This document shows positions 35,301-46,181 of a DNA stretch of 64,000 nt, one piece after another. The translations under genes were made by a program, and so were the position numbers. The notes under the pieces are model-generated. The model was given only the letters and a program-made list of their open reading frames with translations. It was not told where the DNA came from and did not search any database. This DNA comes from Ramazzottius varieornatus (taxonomy: Eukaryota > Tardigrada > Eutardigrada > Parachela > Ramazzottiidae), in contig BDGG01000017.1 of assembly GCA_001949185.1 (NCBI GenBank), positions 620,001 to 684,000 of the forward strand, written 5' to 3'. Positions within the stretch are counted from its first letter, which is position 1; every line of letters starts with the position of its first letter.

Positions 35301-36663
35301 TCTTCGACCTGGTAATTAATTAGGCCAAAAACGGGAGAACGCTAGGTCTAAACTATCGCGTCAAAAGAAGCATGTGACAAGGTCGGCAGACCAAAAACCG
35401 CGAGAACCTCGGGAAAAGGTGACAGAGCTAAACCGTGGAGTGGAGGAAAATGAATTCGAGACTGCAAGTGAAGTGCTGAAGCGAGTCACCCGTTTCCGTC
35501 CGATAGCGCAAAAATGCATGGCTGATGCAATCTCGCACTTTTGGCCTGGTCAACATGGATCACGCGATTGGCTTGTGACGTCAGACGAGTGTATTGTACC
35601 CGTCGTCAGCGTTACGACCACGGAATACCGGCCTCCCGACGTACTATCACCCTTATTTGCCATTCGGCAGATCTCGCAGCCACACCTTCGGCGCCTCCTA
35701 TGTCTCGTTCTCTTTAGCTGCGGCTGCCTACGTCAATGGCCTTTCGAGTCTGCCAAATAGTGTCATTTCCTGGAAAGCAGCCACGGCGCCACCTCCACCT
35801 CCATTCAGCCAGATCCGAACCAGTTTTGCACGGATGCTTTGACGGCAAATTTAGACTCTGACTTATGGAATCATAGATTTTCTGGCCTACTCCAAATATG
35901 CTCCATTACCACCCTCACAAAATGTGGCAAGAACAGAAGGACCGAAACAAAAGAGTGGAGTGGGCAAAATCGGAGGAAAAGAGTGGAGTGGGCACTTACG
36001 GAGCCTCACCATGATGATTCCGCGGCCAAAACAATTCTGCCAAAACGTAATCTACGGTTCCAGAGTATACTGATTTGTTCAGACGATGGCTCATTACAGC
36101 TTAAAGATGACATCTTGTGTTTGGATCGTCCGAGACTGGAATACTGGGGTCGGGCAAAGAGTCGCCCGAAAATCCAGGAACAGCAGCGGTCCGTAATAGA
36201 ACTTTTCGTAGGAGGCATGGTGACAAACGTTCTCAGCAGAGCATGAATGTTTTCAACTCGATGGCGTCACAAAATGTTGATTTCTACTCGTGCTCGGCCA
36301 CAGTCACGTCGGTGCTTCGGTCTGATTGATTGACTCTACCAACCATAAATCTGCAGGCAACGCCAGCGTTCTGCAGATCATGAAAAGCAGTCAAGGATCA
36401 AACGGTCGCAACTACTTTCCATGACTGTCCATGCGTGCACATCGAAAAATCTATGCGAGGCTGCGACTGCGAGTTGTTTTGATGGAGGTTGTCATAATTT
36501 CAAAGCTGCTATTCCGTACCTCTACATCAAATCCACAAAATCATTTTGTTTCACCTCCAGGATTGTAGAGAAGATACCTGGGATTCGGAGTGACGAAGTT
36601 CTGATTGGGTAGTCGTGCTTTAGGTGTCAAACTGGTCTATTTAGGCCAAGACTCTGTGGCATT
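35301..36663. other. Divergent region between ATF4 and the SPOP-like gene
   Basis: It holds the ATF4 promoter and possibly plus-strand open frames of 128 residues (35374-35760), 82 residues (35594-35842) and 135 residues (35839-36246). None shows a domain I recognise. A short direct repeat (AAAAGAGTGGAGTGGGCA) occurs twice near 35950 and 35978. Part of it may be exons of an unrecognised gene. Confidence 0.35.
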
Positions 36664-38570
36664 ATGATGGCCTCCAGTGGAGGAAACGGGGCTAGCAAGT
36701 CGTCAAACGGAAACGCCAGGACGGGCTTCTCATCTGGACGTGCGGGTGCAGCAGCGGGGAACGGATCAGCTGGTAACGGGAGCGGAAACCAGGGGGAAGA
36801 ACGCGAAGGTTTCTTAACCAACACTGCCCTTTCCTTTCACGCTACCACCATCATCAAAACCATTAAGTGCCATTACCTGTGGACCATCAGCAACTATACC
36901 TTCGTCAAGGATAAGGATGAATCCATAAAGAGTCCCAAGTTCACCACACCAGACGGCACAGAATGGTTAGTCCATCTTGGTGTCCTTTGGGGATGTTTTC
37001 CGTCGGTCCATCTGAAATTTAAGATTGTGGATGCGTAGGGATTCGATGGTAAAACTTGCACATGCGCAGAAAGCGTGACGTCATTTTGTGTTCTGACGTA
37101 TTGTGCGCAGGAAGACTGCACAATGCACATGTAACGACCCGCCCTCTGGGCTGTTGAATCTTCTCGGACTGAAAATGCTTCCGTGGAGTCGTAGACCGTA
37201 GTTCCGTTGTAGACTTGTAGCCTTCCAGGTAGAGACGGATGTCCATCTTACATAGACCATGCTTACTGTTGCCTTGTTCTTGTTACAGGTATCTGAGGGT
37301 GCATCCTTTAGGCTTCAACCGAGATGTTCCGGAGCGGAACTTCGTCTCGGCGTACCTGTGTGTGCATCAGCCCAACAATGTGAGAGGCTTTTCCGTGTTG
37401 CTGATGCTTGTGTCATGGTTTCAAGTGTCGTGGGTTGATAGCAAATGGGAAGGCATAACATTCTAGTTGCAGGGTCATGTCCAAGCCAAGCACCGTGGCA
37501 AGATTTTGTCTTTCGAGGATGACATGCACGAAGCATTAAAGACGATGGAACGAAGCGCCAAGATGGGCAAGGTTGATTGCTTCACCCGTGATAACTTTAG
37601 CTGGGGCTGGCCAGAATTCATCTCCCACAACGACCTCTTTGAGGAAGAGAAAAAGTTTCTGCTCAACGACTCCATCAAGATACTGTGGTAGGGATAATGT
37701 CGGGCTTGGGCAAACAAGCTCAGCCTTGTCGGTTTTCCAGGTGGCGCACGCTTTCAGTCAGTGTTGCTGAGGACGTGCGCCACTCGGGAGAAGAATTACT
37801 CCCTTAGCTTAGCCCAAGTGGCGCACGTTTTTGGCCCCTAAGACTTGAAAGGTGCGCCACTTGGGGAAAAAGATCTTGTGGCGTTGGGTTACCGACTTTC
37901 CATATGATAATCATTTCCAGGACAGAATGTTACTCATGCGTTCTTTTGTAGGTATTTGGAAATTCTGGTGGAGGTTGAGTCTCACACGAACAAGGTGGAA
38001 AGTCCTGGTTCGACGCTGGGTTCCGACTTGGGTGAGCTGTTAAAGTCGGGCCGGAACGCTGATGTGCTGATCAAGAGTGGGGATGGTAAGACGTATCCGG
38101 CTCATAAACTGGTGATCAGCACACGGTCGAAATACTTTGAAGCCATGTTCAACCATCCCACTAAAGAAGCCAACAAGGCCAGCGTCGACCTGCCCGACCC
38201 GGGCGACATCATCCAGCTCCTCCTGGAGTTTATGTACACGGACAAAGTCACCAACTTTTCCAGCTTCTCCGAGCACCTGCTGGTGGCTGCCGACAAGTAC
38301 CAGATTGACAACTTGAAGAAGCACTGCGAGCGAGACCTGGCTGACCGCGTGACGGTGGAGAATGTGACGCAGATCTTCCTGATGGCCTGCCAGTACAACG
38401 CCGAAGGCCTCAGAACGCATTGTAAGCAGTTGATGGCCATGAATCTGCGACAGGTCATCAAAACGCCGGGCTGGAGTGAGCTGAAAGACTCGGAGGAAGG
38501 CTTCAGTCTGGCCACCGAGTTGCTCGATATGCAGATTGGACGCGAAGCCGAAGCCGAGTCCATGGCTTAG
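36664..38570 (+). CDS. SPOP: MATH-BTB protein, SPOP-like cullin-3 substrate adaptor
   Basis: Substrate receptor of cullin-3 ubiquitin ligases: MATH binds substrate, BTB binds Cul3 and dimerises. Four coding exons. A Gly/Ser/Asn-rich N-terminus is followed by MATH (HYLWTISNYTFVKDKDESIK, YLRVHPLGFNRDVPERNFVS, LVEVESHTN). BTB follows (NADVLIKSGDGKTYPAHKLV, STRSKYFEAMFNHPTKEANK, LLEFMYTDKVTNF, HLLVAADKYQIDNLKKHCER) and then a BACK-like tail (PGWSELKDSEEGFSLATELL). Splice phases are consistent, including W|Y across the last intron (about 37690-37951), which holds two hairpins. It ends EAEAESMA and lacks the basic C-terminal nuclear signal of vertebrate SPOP, so its localisation may differ. The orthology within the expanded SPOP-like family is not certain. 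Confidence 0.85.
37706..37891. repeat. Double-hairpin element, GTGGCGCAC family, copy 4
   Basis: In the last SPOP intron. Hairpin 1: TTTTCCAGGTGGCGCACG with CGTGCGCCACTCGGGAGAA. Hairpin 2: CCCAAGTGGCGCACGTTTTT with AAAGGTGCGCCACTTGGGG. Outer left end GGGCAAACAAGCTCAGCCTT; the right end is a diverged inverted copy (AGATCTTGTGGCGTTGGG). Total about 186 bp, as in copies 1 and 2. Confidence 0.85.
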
Positions 38571-40220
38571 GGGACATAGATCATCAGTCTGCTCTTTTCC
38601 TTCTTTCTCATTGTTGGGAAATGGTCCGCAAATAGTAGAGCGCAGTTTCGGGATACGCTCGGGACATCCTTAATTTTGTCATCGGATTGGCTGTGTATAT
38701 TGTGTATACGAGGGAAAGCTAAAAGTCAAACCTTGTGAATGTCGTTTGGAAGAGGCGCTGCCTTCTCTTTTCCTTCTGCTTTGGCTCTTGAGTTGCCTCT
38801 GGATTTCGGTTTGTTGTTTTAGGGAATAGTCCACGTCCCTGTGTCCACATTTTTTTATCACGCTGTCGCCAGAAAAGTTCTATTAATCTCTTCTCCTCTT
38901 TCAGCTTCGGTTTAGTATAAGATTACTCTTGGTTTTCGCCCGAGTGGAGGTGAAGATGCTTCGGGCTCGATTCAGCCAACAGAGAAAGTGGTCGAACCGA
39001 ACAAGATTACCACGACACGTCGGCAGGCCCTTCTGGTCCACGGTCGTAATGGTCAGGCCTTTTCGTAGTCCGTTGAAACGATAACTAACTTAGATGGTGT
39101 CCTTCTCCATAACCTCCAATGTCTTGGAAGTATGGATGTTAGGCATTGGCTCGCAGCTTCATCCTTGGGTCAGGTCGAGAGTGGATACCCGACATGGCAA
39201 TAGCGCCTGTGAATTTGAGCTGGTGAGCCAACTTTCTCAAAGACACCATCATGCTCTTTCGTATTTGAAGACATGAAAGATGTCGCTCTCCTAGTCCTCG
39301 ACCTCAAGCAGCTCATAGTATTCAGTCCTGGATCAGCCATTTGAAAATCGATAGGGGGGAAGCAGGAAGTTGGCGGAAGCAGTAGGTGGAACTGGAAGAT
39401 TCACCCAATAGGGATTACCAAATGCCACGCTATTATCGCAACTTCGCTATCATCGACGTCCAATAAAATTTCAAAATAAGATGTTTGCCGTTTGGTAACT
39501 TGGTGGCCCCCGAAAAGCCACCAGAACCTCGACCCGCCGAGCCAGGCGGATCACCCTCCCGTCGGTACAACCAGGTTCGGAGGGCGAGCCCAAGTCGGCG
39601 AAGAAGACCCTCGCGACGGACAGCAAAGACCCAACCACACACATGGACCAGCTCGAGCATCAAACCGGGAACGACGGAGCCAGTCGGACATGGAAATGGA
39701 CGAGTGAGAACCTGGACGAAGGCGGAAAGAACGCTCCCTCATTCCTTGTTTGGTAGTTAGCTCTCCCTGCTATGGTTGTGCGAATTTTCCACTTCCTTTC
39801 TGGTGCCTGATCTCGGATTGTAATCCATACGTGTCAATCTCTGAAGTTAGTCTTGATCGCTTCCACTTGTCAAAGCTGTTAGTACTGTATTTTTATGTTT
39901 TGTTATCCTCTGACGATCGAGGAAGCCGTCGACTAGATTGTCGAGGCTCAATAAATCTATCTATTGCTTTCACTGACCAGCTGCTGAACATCGTGCAGCT
40001 CGTGCTGCACAAACTGATAGTAGTGCCCATCAACTAATCAACCATATGTTCTGGCAGCATTCAAGCCAATCAAAAGTGCAGCACAATGTTCACCAGCTCG
40101 TCAGTGGTTGCTTTTGTTTTGAGTTTGCCTTTCTATGCTCGTTCATCTCACTGCAGGGCAAGGTTTTGTTGTTTCTCTCCTGCTGTTGGAAGTGGAGTGT
40201 CCAGGACGTCAGGTTCAGAA
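38571..40220. other. Intergenic with possible unassigned exons
   Basis: After a pyrimidine-rich acceptor (TTTCAG or TTTAG, about 38910), a stretch to 39069 is open in two frames; one reads GSIQPTEKVVEPNKITTTRR before a stop. A second stretch, about 39485-39740, is open in all three plus-strand frames. AATAAA follows near 39951. These may be exons of a small unrecognised gene. I could not settle frame or splicing. Confidence 0.3.
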
Positions 40221-40716
40221 ATGAGCAGCGAGCAGCCCTTACTGGGTGGCATGGAGCAGGCGAGCAACAAGCTGACACAGCGGACGAAGAGCGACAAAAC
40301 GGCCAGTGACGGACAAGCAGCCCAACTGTAAGTGTATCGTGGCTCGTACTCTCTTCTGTGATGGTCAGCTTTCCTTCTTGGGGTGCAGGACACTGGTGAC
40401 CGATGAGGAAGTAACTAGCATCTTCGCCGTCCTGATCAGATACACCTTGATGATCATCTTCATTCCCATTCTTACCTACTTCGGCGGCAAAAAGTACATC
40501 CTCGAAGGTACAGGCTATATACACCGCTTGCACTTCTTGCTCCCGCTTTCGCTGATACCCCACGGGCTGTTTGCAGATATAATGGGCTTCTCCTCGCGAC
40601 AGAGTTTCATCTACTGGGCTGTCATTGCCGTCATTTCAATCCATGTGGTACTAGCAGTAATGGTTTACCGAGCGTACCGGGAAGGGCTGAAACCCCGGAC
40701 GCTCAAGAAAGATTAG
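40221..40716 (+). CDS. VMA21: Vacuolar ATPase assembly protein VMA21
   Basis: Small ER/Golgi membrane chaperone needed to assemble the Vo sector of the V-type proton pump. Three exons: 40221-40328, about 40389-40507 and about 40577-40716. After splicing, a hydrophilic N-terminus (MSSEQPLLGGMEQ) leads into two membrane helices. The first is RYTLMIIFIPILTYFGGKKY; the second, IYWAVIAVISIHVVLAVMVY, ends at RAYREG. The spacing, the FxxKxYIxEG-like turn (GGKKYILE) and the HVVLAxxVYxAxxEG motif match human VMA21. The tail LKPRTLKKD is basic and could act as an ER-retrieval-type signal. Reading straight through the second intron would insert an unrelated stretch, so the splice is preferred. Confidence 0.9.
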
Positions 40717-40842
40717 CGCCCACCAATCAAAGCCTTTTTGCACGGTCGCATCACATGATGTACTTCTTATGTTCAACTCCTGTCTGTATTAAGAATGTCG
40801 TACCTGCATAACAGTGCATATGCGGTCTTCTGTACTGTGACA

Positions 40843-40848
40843 TTTATT
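40843..40848 (-). terminator. Poly(A) signal, probably of AMDHD2
   Basis: AATAAA on the minus strand about 280 bp after the AMDHD2 stop. It is the only clear candidate in the VMA21-AMDHD2 convergent gap. Confidence 0.4.
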
Positions 40849-41130
40849 GGCTTCTTCGAGGGAAAATACTGCTTCTTGCCGTCGCATTCCCGTACTTTTT
40901 TTCCCTACATCAAATGCTACAGCAGTCATCAATCTTCTATCATCAGCTTGTAGACCTGGGAGGGGAATAACTTCGGCAAAGTTAAAAGTAAAGTTGCAGA
41001 GGAAATTAGATCAAAGTCTGACCGTATCTGGGAACGGCAGGTAAGAAAGGTACATAGAAGAATATACAATATCACAGAGTATGAAGAGCAGCGCCGAAAC
41101 ATGCAAAACCGGGAACTGCGACCCGGAAGC

Positions 41131-43187
41131 TCATAAAGTACTGACGAAGTGTCGCGTCCTCTCCTCATCGCGGCGCCAGACACATTGGCCAGCAATAAAA
41201 GTTGCCAGCACCTCCAGGTCTTGATCGAGAACGACGAAGTCGGCGTCAGCTCCAAAGGCTAAAGTACCTTTGCGTCGGTCCAGGCCCAGAAGCTGAGCTG
41301 GATGGAGAGAGGCCACTTCCAGCGCTTCCACCAGACTGCATTCTGCCAAAGGTAACATGTCATACTGGCAGGAAGAAAGGTACGTTCAACCAGCGGAAAA
41401 ATGTTTGCTTACGAGTTGCCGTCAGGAAGGAACGGACACAACGGTCCATGGTCGCGACACTGCCACACAATGTATTTGTCCCCGCAATGTGGGCCGTGTC
41501 GCCCGTCACTTCAATCTCCACTCCGGCTAAATTATGCCGACCAACGGGCATTCCCATGGCCGAAATAGCATCAGTGACCAGTATGGCACCTACAAGCAAA
41601 GACTGCCATCTGCGGCAGAGTCCTCATTTGACAAGTGAGTGCTCGTACCTTTCGGATGAGCACGATAGGCAATCTTCAAACTGGCCTAAGAACAAACTTG
41701 TCCGTGTCAGTTGAAAGTGATTGAAAGATAGTAATGCAATTTACAGTATGGGTATGAACGCCGTCGGCAATCAAGCCAAAGTAGACGACGTCCTCTTGGG
41801 CTGCGGAGGCCGAAGTCAAGTCCGAAGCGAGAGCTTTGAGGCATCCTTGGCCAAGGGCAGGGGCAGCTTTAGCCTGGGCAATCAGGCCGATCATGCCGGG
41901 ATCCCGATGATGAAACTACGGCAGGTACAGACAGGTATAGTTTCAAGGTCGAAACTATAGAGGGTGGTCTTTGATACCGGTGGCATTGCATTGAACAGAT
42001 GTGTCATACAGCGCGCCCCGTTCCTCACAGCTTCTTGCGCCAGGACGATGTCGGCTCCCGAATGGCCTGAAACCCAACATGACGATCGGCTGCACGAACT
42101 TAACAAGGGACATTGCAACGCTACTATACCATACCGAGAGAAACCACGATGCCTCGTTGAGACAGATAGCGGATGGCCTCCATGCAGCCACGCAGTTCGG
42201 GTGCGATGGTAATGATGGCTGTCTCCTTTAGACTACCGTAGGTCTCCTCCAGCTCGGACATACCACCGTCAAGATCTTGTCGCACCAACTCTAATCGATG
42301 CGCTCCCTTCTTGTCTTTACTAATGAAAGGACCTTCAAGATGTATACCTGGACGAACAACGCGCCGATAATCACAGATCTGAAGAACCGTCCCCAACCTT
42401 AACAGCTATTACCGAGTATTTCAGCTCCATGTAATCCTCCTTCGCTGCGCTTGATATGTGGAAGTAACTGCAAAAGAGCGGACAGCGTTGGCGCATACTG
42501 AATTGCACGTCCTAGGGATGTGTAGGTGGGCCAGCTGGGAAGCCAGACTCACTGATGGATGTGTCTACTGTACTTGATGATAGAGTGCCGGTGACGACGT
42601 GATGATGGTCGGGCAGAAAGCAGTCACTCCGTAGGCTACTAGTCGTTTCCGTACTAAAGCTATTGCCTCTTCGATAGAATCTTCTGTGCAGCTACTGAAG
42701 TCGACGCCGAAGCCACCTGCCAAAGGCAAATGAAGAAAAGGTAAATAGTACTGAATACAGTAATTTCGTCTAACACCTTCCCCAAGTTGCGCATAACATA
42801 TACGTAGTCGCGCTACATCATCGATCTCACTGCTCATGTTTCCTGACGTCAAGCGCCAAAAGCTTTTTCGGACGCTATATACGGACACTCTGCTCGATAA
42901 GGTCGCAAGAAGGTCGAATGCTTACCGTTTATCTGGATATCGATGAAACCTGGTGCGATTAAGAAGAGACAGTCGACGCTGATGTCCGCAGAGCGCCGTT
43001 CCTCAAAAAAGAGAACTTCGGGATCGATGATGTGGCCATTGCGTATCCATAAGTCCTCTTTGATAATGCGACCTTCTCGCAAGATGCGGCAATCCCTCAT
43101 TCGCACTACAGCCCCTTTCTGCTTCTTCATCCTCTTTGCCAAAGATAACGAACGACAATGGCCAAAGAATTTCGGGAGGAAAGTCAC
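41131..43187 (-). CDS. AMDHD2: N-acetylglucosamine-6-phosphate deacetylase
   Basis: Removes acetate from GlcNAc-6-phosphate, feeding glucosamine-6-phosphate back to the hexosamine pathway. Amidohydrolase fold. About nine exons. In order: [20 protein letters not shown] and GFIDIQING (strand leading to the barrel), [44 protein letters not shown] (metal-binding Glu), [19 protein letters not shown], then VSLGHSGAD and [10 protein letters not shown] (metal-binding His residues), [22 protein letters not shown] (substrate His), VTDAISAMG (catalytic Asp) and AGTNTLCGS. The end is [20 protein letters not shown] and [10 protein letters not shown]. All catalytic residues expected of the family are visible. 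Two starts are possible: Met at 43187, or Met at 43130 ([11 protein letters not shown]), which fits the family's usual N-terminus better. Confidence 0.93.
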
Positions 43188-43552
43188 GAAACAGATGAAC
43201 GAGAAAATTTCAGCTTTGCGTTCACGTCATCTAAATTAATTTAAATGATCATTTCCGGTGCGAAAAACTGACCACCCCGGGGCCAGGGCTTCGATTTTCA
43301 CCCTTCGGTCAGTTCGGTGCCTGGTTGTCGTCAAAAAAATCATATGAATGGAAAAGCGGGAAAAGCCACTGGCAGAATCTTCCTGTCAACTCCCGAAGGT
43401 TCACTTCAGGAGGTCTGTGACTCGATTGAAACTGTCAAACCTGGGATGCCTGGTGGGTGAAAGAGTAAGGTGTGACAGTGGAAACGGCCAGTGATGACGG
43501 AGAGCGGTAGTTTGGACATTTAGGAGGGCAAGTGCGTCGTCTGCGGATCAAC
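43188..43552. promoter_or_regulatory. Divergent region between AMDHD2 and the SMYD-like gene
   Basis: About 365 bp between opposed starts, with an ATTTCCGGTG (ETS-like) site near 43251. Probably shared promoter sequence. No coding exon is seen. Confidence 0.35.
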
Positions 43553-45677
43553 ATGTCAGCACGGCCGGCCAGGAAGCTTTCTTCGACCAACACCGGAGCT
43601 GTCACCAAATCGACGGCAGCAAACTCGACAGAAGCGAATGTCTGGTTCAAGGAAGGTGACGTTGTCTGCGAACTTGCACCTTACGTCTGGACGGTTGCGC
43701 CGCACTTTATCAGCCGCTATTGCTATCGTTGTGGCCTCAATCCACATCCAGTAAAGGTTAAGTGCTGCTCGGGATGCCAGTACGCCCATTACTGCTCCAA
43801 GGAATGTCAGGTAGGGACCAAAAGGCTACTGCTTCGCAATGTGTAACGTCGAAGTTAGTATTTGAGTGCTGGTGAACAGTGTGGACGTGTCGCGCCTTGC
43901 TGCCTTTGATGGACATGGCCGAGGGGAACATGCTGGGCTATAGATAAGTGACTTTTCGGGCCATCTGGACCAAGTAGTAACTTGCTTTCCTAGGTGGCAG
44001 ACTGGACGGATCGTCACAAGATGGAGTGCAAAATCCTGGGCCGAAAGATCATCACTTCGATGTGGGAGAACTCCCGACTTGGATTTATCTTGATCTAGGC
44101 CGCCATTGCGCGACTTGCGGTACAAGCCCTTTGTCTCTGTATTCCGCCATCTTCAACGGGATACTGATTGACAGTGCTTGCGTCTTGCAGGAGGAGACGA
44201 GAGCGAACAAGGGGTGAAAAGTTCACTTGGGCTGGCGGTTGACAGGGAGGAAGCTGAGCGAGGGCTGGCACTCCTGGGAGACGTGGTTAGTGCGCGCAAG
44301 ATACTGCACTTTCACAAAAGACTTGTTGGATCTGTGTGATCCGACCAGGGTCTTTATCGACAGCGACCCGCAGCTGGGTGCTGACATCTTCACCATAGTG
44401 TACAGGGCCGTATGGCAGTTTGCCAATGCGCTGATGGGCCACACTCATGATGCTCCCAGCGGCCAGCGCGAGAATGCCGGAGACATTGGCATGCAGTTGT
44501 CGGTGGCCCTCACACCTCCCTTCGGAGTCGTCACCCGCGGTTGCGTCCTCAACGTCCTGGTCAGCCATGACATCCTTGATCGCCTTCCACCAAAAGCCGT
44601 CGTTAGAGCGGTCAAGGATATTCCCGAAGGTGAAGCGGTGAGTTAATTGTCACATTGCTTCTTACTCAAGTGGCTTGATTCTACGTCCTGGCTTATTCTC
44701 TCTAGTTGATGGGAGGTCTGGCACCGCGCTTTGCAACATTGAAAAGCCGTCAAGCGCACCATGCCGCTGTGGGCATCACTTGTCGATGCAAAGGCTGTAC
44801 CAGTCCCGCTTATGTAAGTTGACCCTTCTCAAACGTTGGCGCACTTTCCCACGTATCACAAGTTAGAAAGCCTTCTTAGCTAGCAGTTGATCTTTCGGTG
44901 AATTCTGTCTATATCAAGCCGAGCAGTACGCACTGAAATGCGACAAGGCGGAATGCAGCCAGCCCATTCCCTACGACGGACGCACCACAGAGGCTTGCCT
45001 GCTTGCGGAACGAACAACAGCCGACGTCTGAAGGAAGCTAAAGCAGTCATCAAGGACCTGAGCGCATGGCTAGACTTTCCCGAACTGAGAGTTGTCAACG
45101 GACAACTGGTTGCGTCCACCAAGATCATTCCAAAGCCCAGTGTCATGCGACAGCAGATCCTCCGTGGAAGCCTGCTCCTCCATCCGACCAACCTCCTGCT
45201 GGGCGAAGCCTGCTTGGACTACTGTGACTGGCTGCGCAACACCCACAACGACCACTCTCCCGACTACCTTTCCTCGAGCGCATCATTCCTTCGCTACAGT
45301 CGGTCTGCAAGTGCGGCATGGCCCATAGTAGAAGCTAGGCTAGTATCGATGGCTTCTTCTTCTCCTTGCTTGCAGGTTCCATTCCGACAAGTACGATTTG
45401 ATGGCACGGAACCTGTACACGGACATTGTTCGGGCCCATGTCAAGCGCAAGGAGTACAAGGAAGCGCAGACCTACATGGACTGTGATGGACACCTTGCTG
45501 CAGCGTCTCCAGCTCTTCACCCCCAAGACGGGAGAGGGACACAAGTTCAAGCTGCAACTTGTCAATGCAGCTGCCACTCTCTTGCGCCTGCCCAAACCGA
45601 ATGACAAGCTTATCTTCATGACGCTGGAGCAGACAAGTTTCGGCAGGTCGCCCAAGACTTACCAGATACAGCCGTGA
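43553..45677 (+). pseudogene. SMYD-like MYND/SET gene with several frame breaks (possible pseudogene or misassembly)
   Basis: SMYD proteins are lysine methyltransferases with a SET domain split by a MYND zinc finger. Visible here: the start of SET (FKEGDVVCELAPYVWTV), then MYND (CYRCGLNPHPVKVKCC, HYCSKECQVADWTDRHKMEC). The late SET/post-SET part is KAVVRAVKDIPEGEAV, HAAVGITCRCKGC. A helical TPR-like C-terminus follows (HPTNLLLGEACLDYCDWLRN, HVKRKEYKEAQTYM, LLQRLQLFTPKTGEGHKF). Conserved segments sit in different frames without room for an intron at about 44095 (stop), 44320 (+1), 44990 (-1 or +2) and 45478 (+1). The NHSCxPN motif of active SMYDs is not found. Neighbouring genes are intact, so general poor sequence is unlikely. 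A polymorphic or decaying copy, or local assembly errors, are the options. Confidence 0.6.
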
Positions 45678-46181
45678 ATAGTCAGGGCCAACCTGCGCTG
45701 CGCTGACCCTCAACTCTAGACTGACTTTTTGGCTAAAGCATAGCCAACACCTGTGCAACGTCACCATCAACACGTGTACGATTCCTTTCTGAGTTTAAAC
45801 TTGTCTTTAAATGCAATCATGTGGTTGCAGTCATGAACGATGCTCTAAAGGAGTAAACTGTACAACCAGAAAGGTCGCGTAGGGCCAGAGCAGGAGAAAA
45901 GACATTGTTCAGTGTGAAATAAAACTAGAAAAGAATAGTGTACAGTACATGAACACCATGTATATAGCTCAAAGGCCATGGAAAGGGGCTGACAGCGATT
46001 GCGTAAACAAACTTGAACAACCTATGCACACGTCAAAAAATTGGATTATTAAAACTTGAAGTCTTGACTATGGTATGGATATGGCCGATAACTTGATAGA
46101 GCCAAGTGCCTCTCGGTCGTAATACTGCTTCTTTGTCAAGGGATTCCTCTCAATATACAAGCAACAAGAAAGAGCCTTCAT
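45678..46181. other. Convergent 3' regions of the SMYD-like gene and pygopus
   Basis: About 500 bp with the AATAAA at 45918. I see nothing else. Confidence 0.4.
45918..45923 (+). terminator. Poly(A) signal of the SMYD-like gene
   Basis: AATAAA about 240 bp after the last open frame of the SMYD-like gene. Confidence 0.45.

Noticed and set aside
43553-45677. Programmed +1 ribosomal frameshifting as an explanation for the SMYD-like gene
   Set aside because: The breaks are in both directions and at least one is an in-frame stop; no common slippery sequence is seen, and neighbouring genes need no frameshift.
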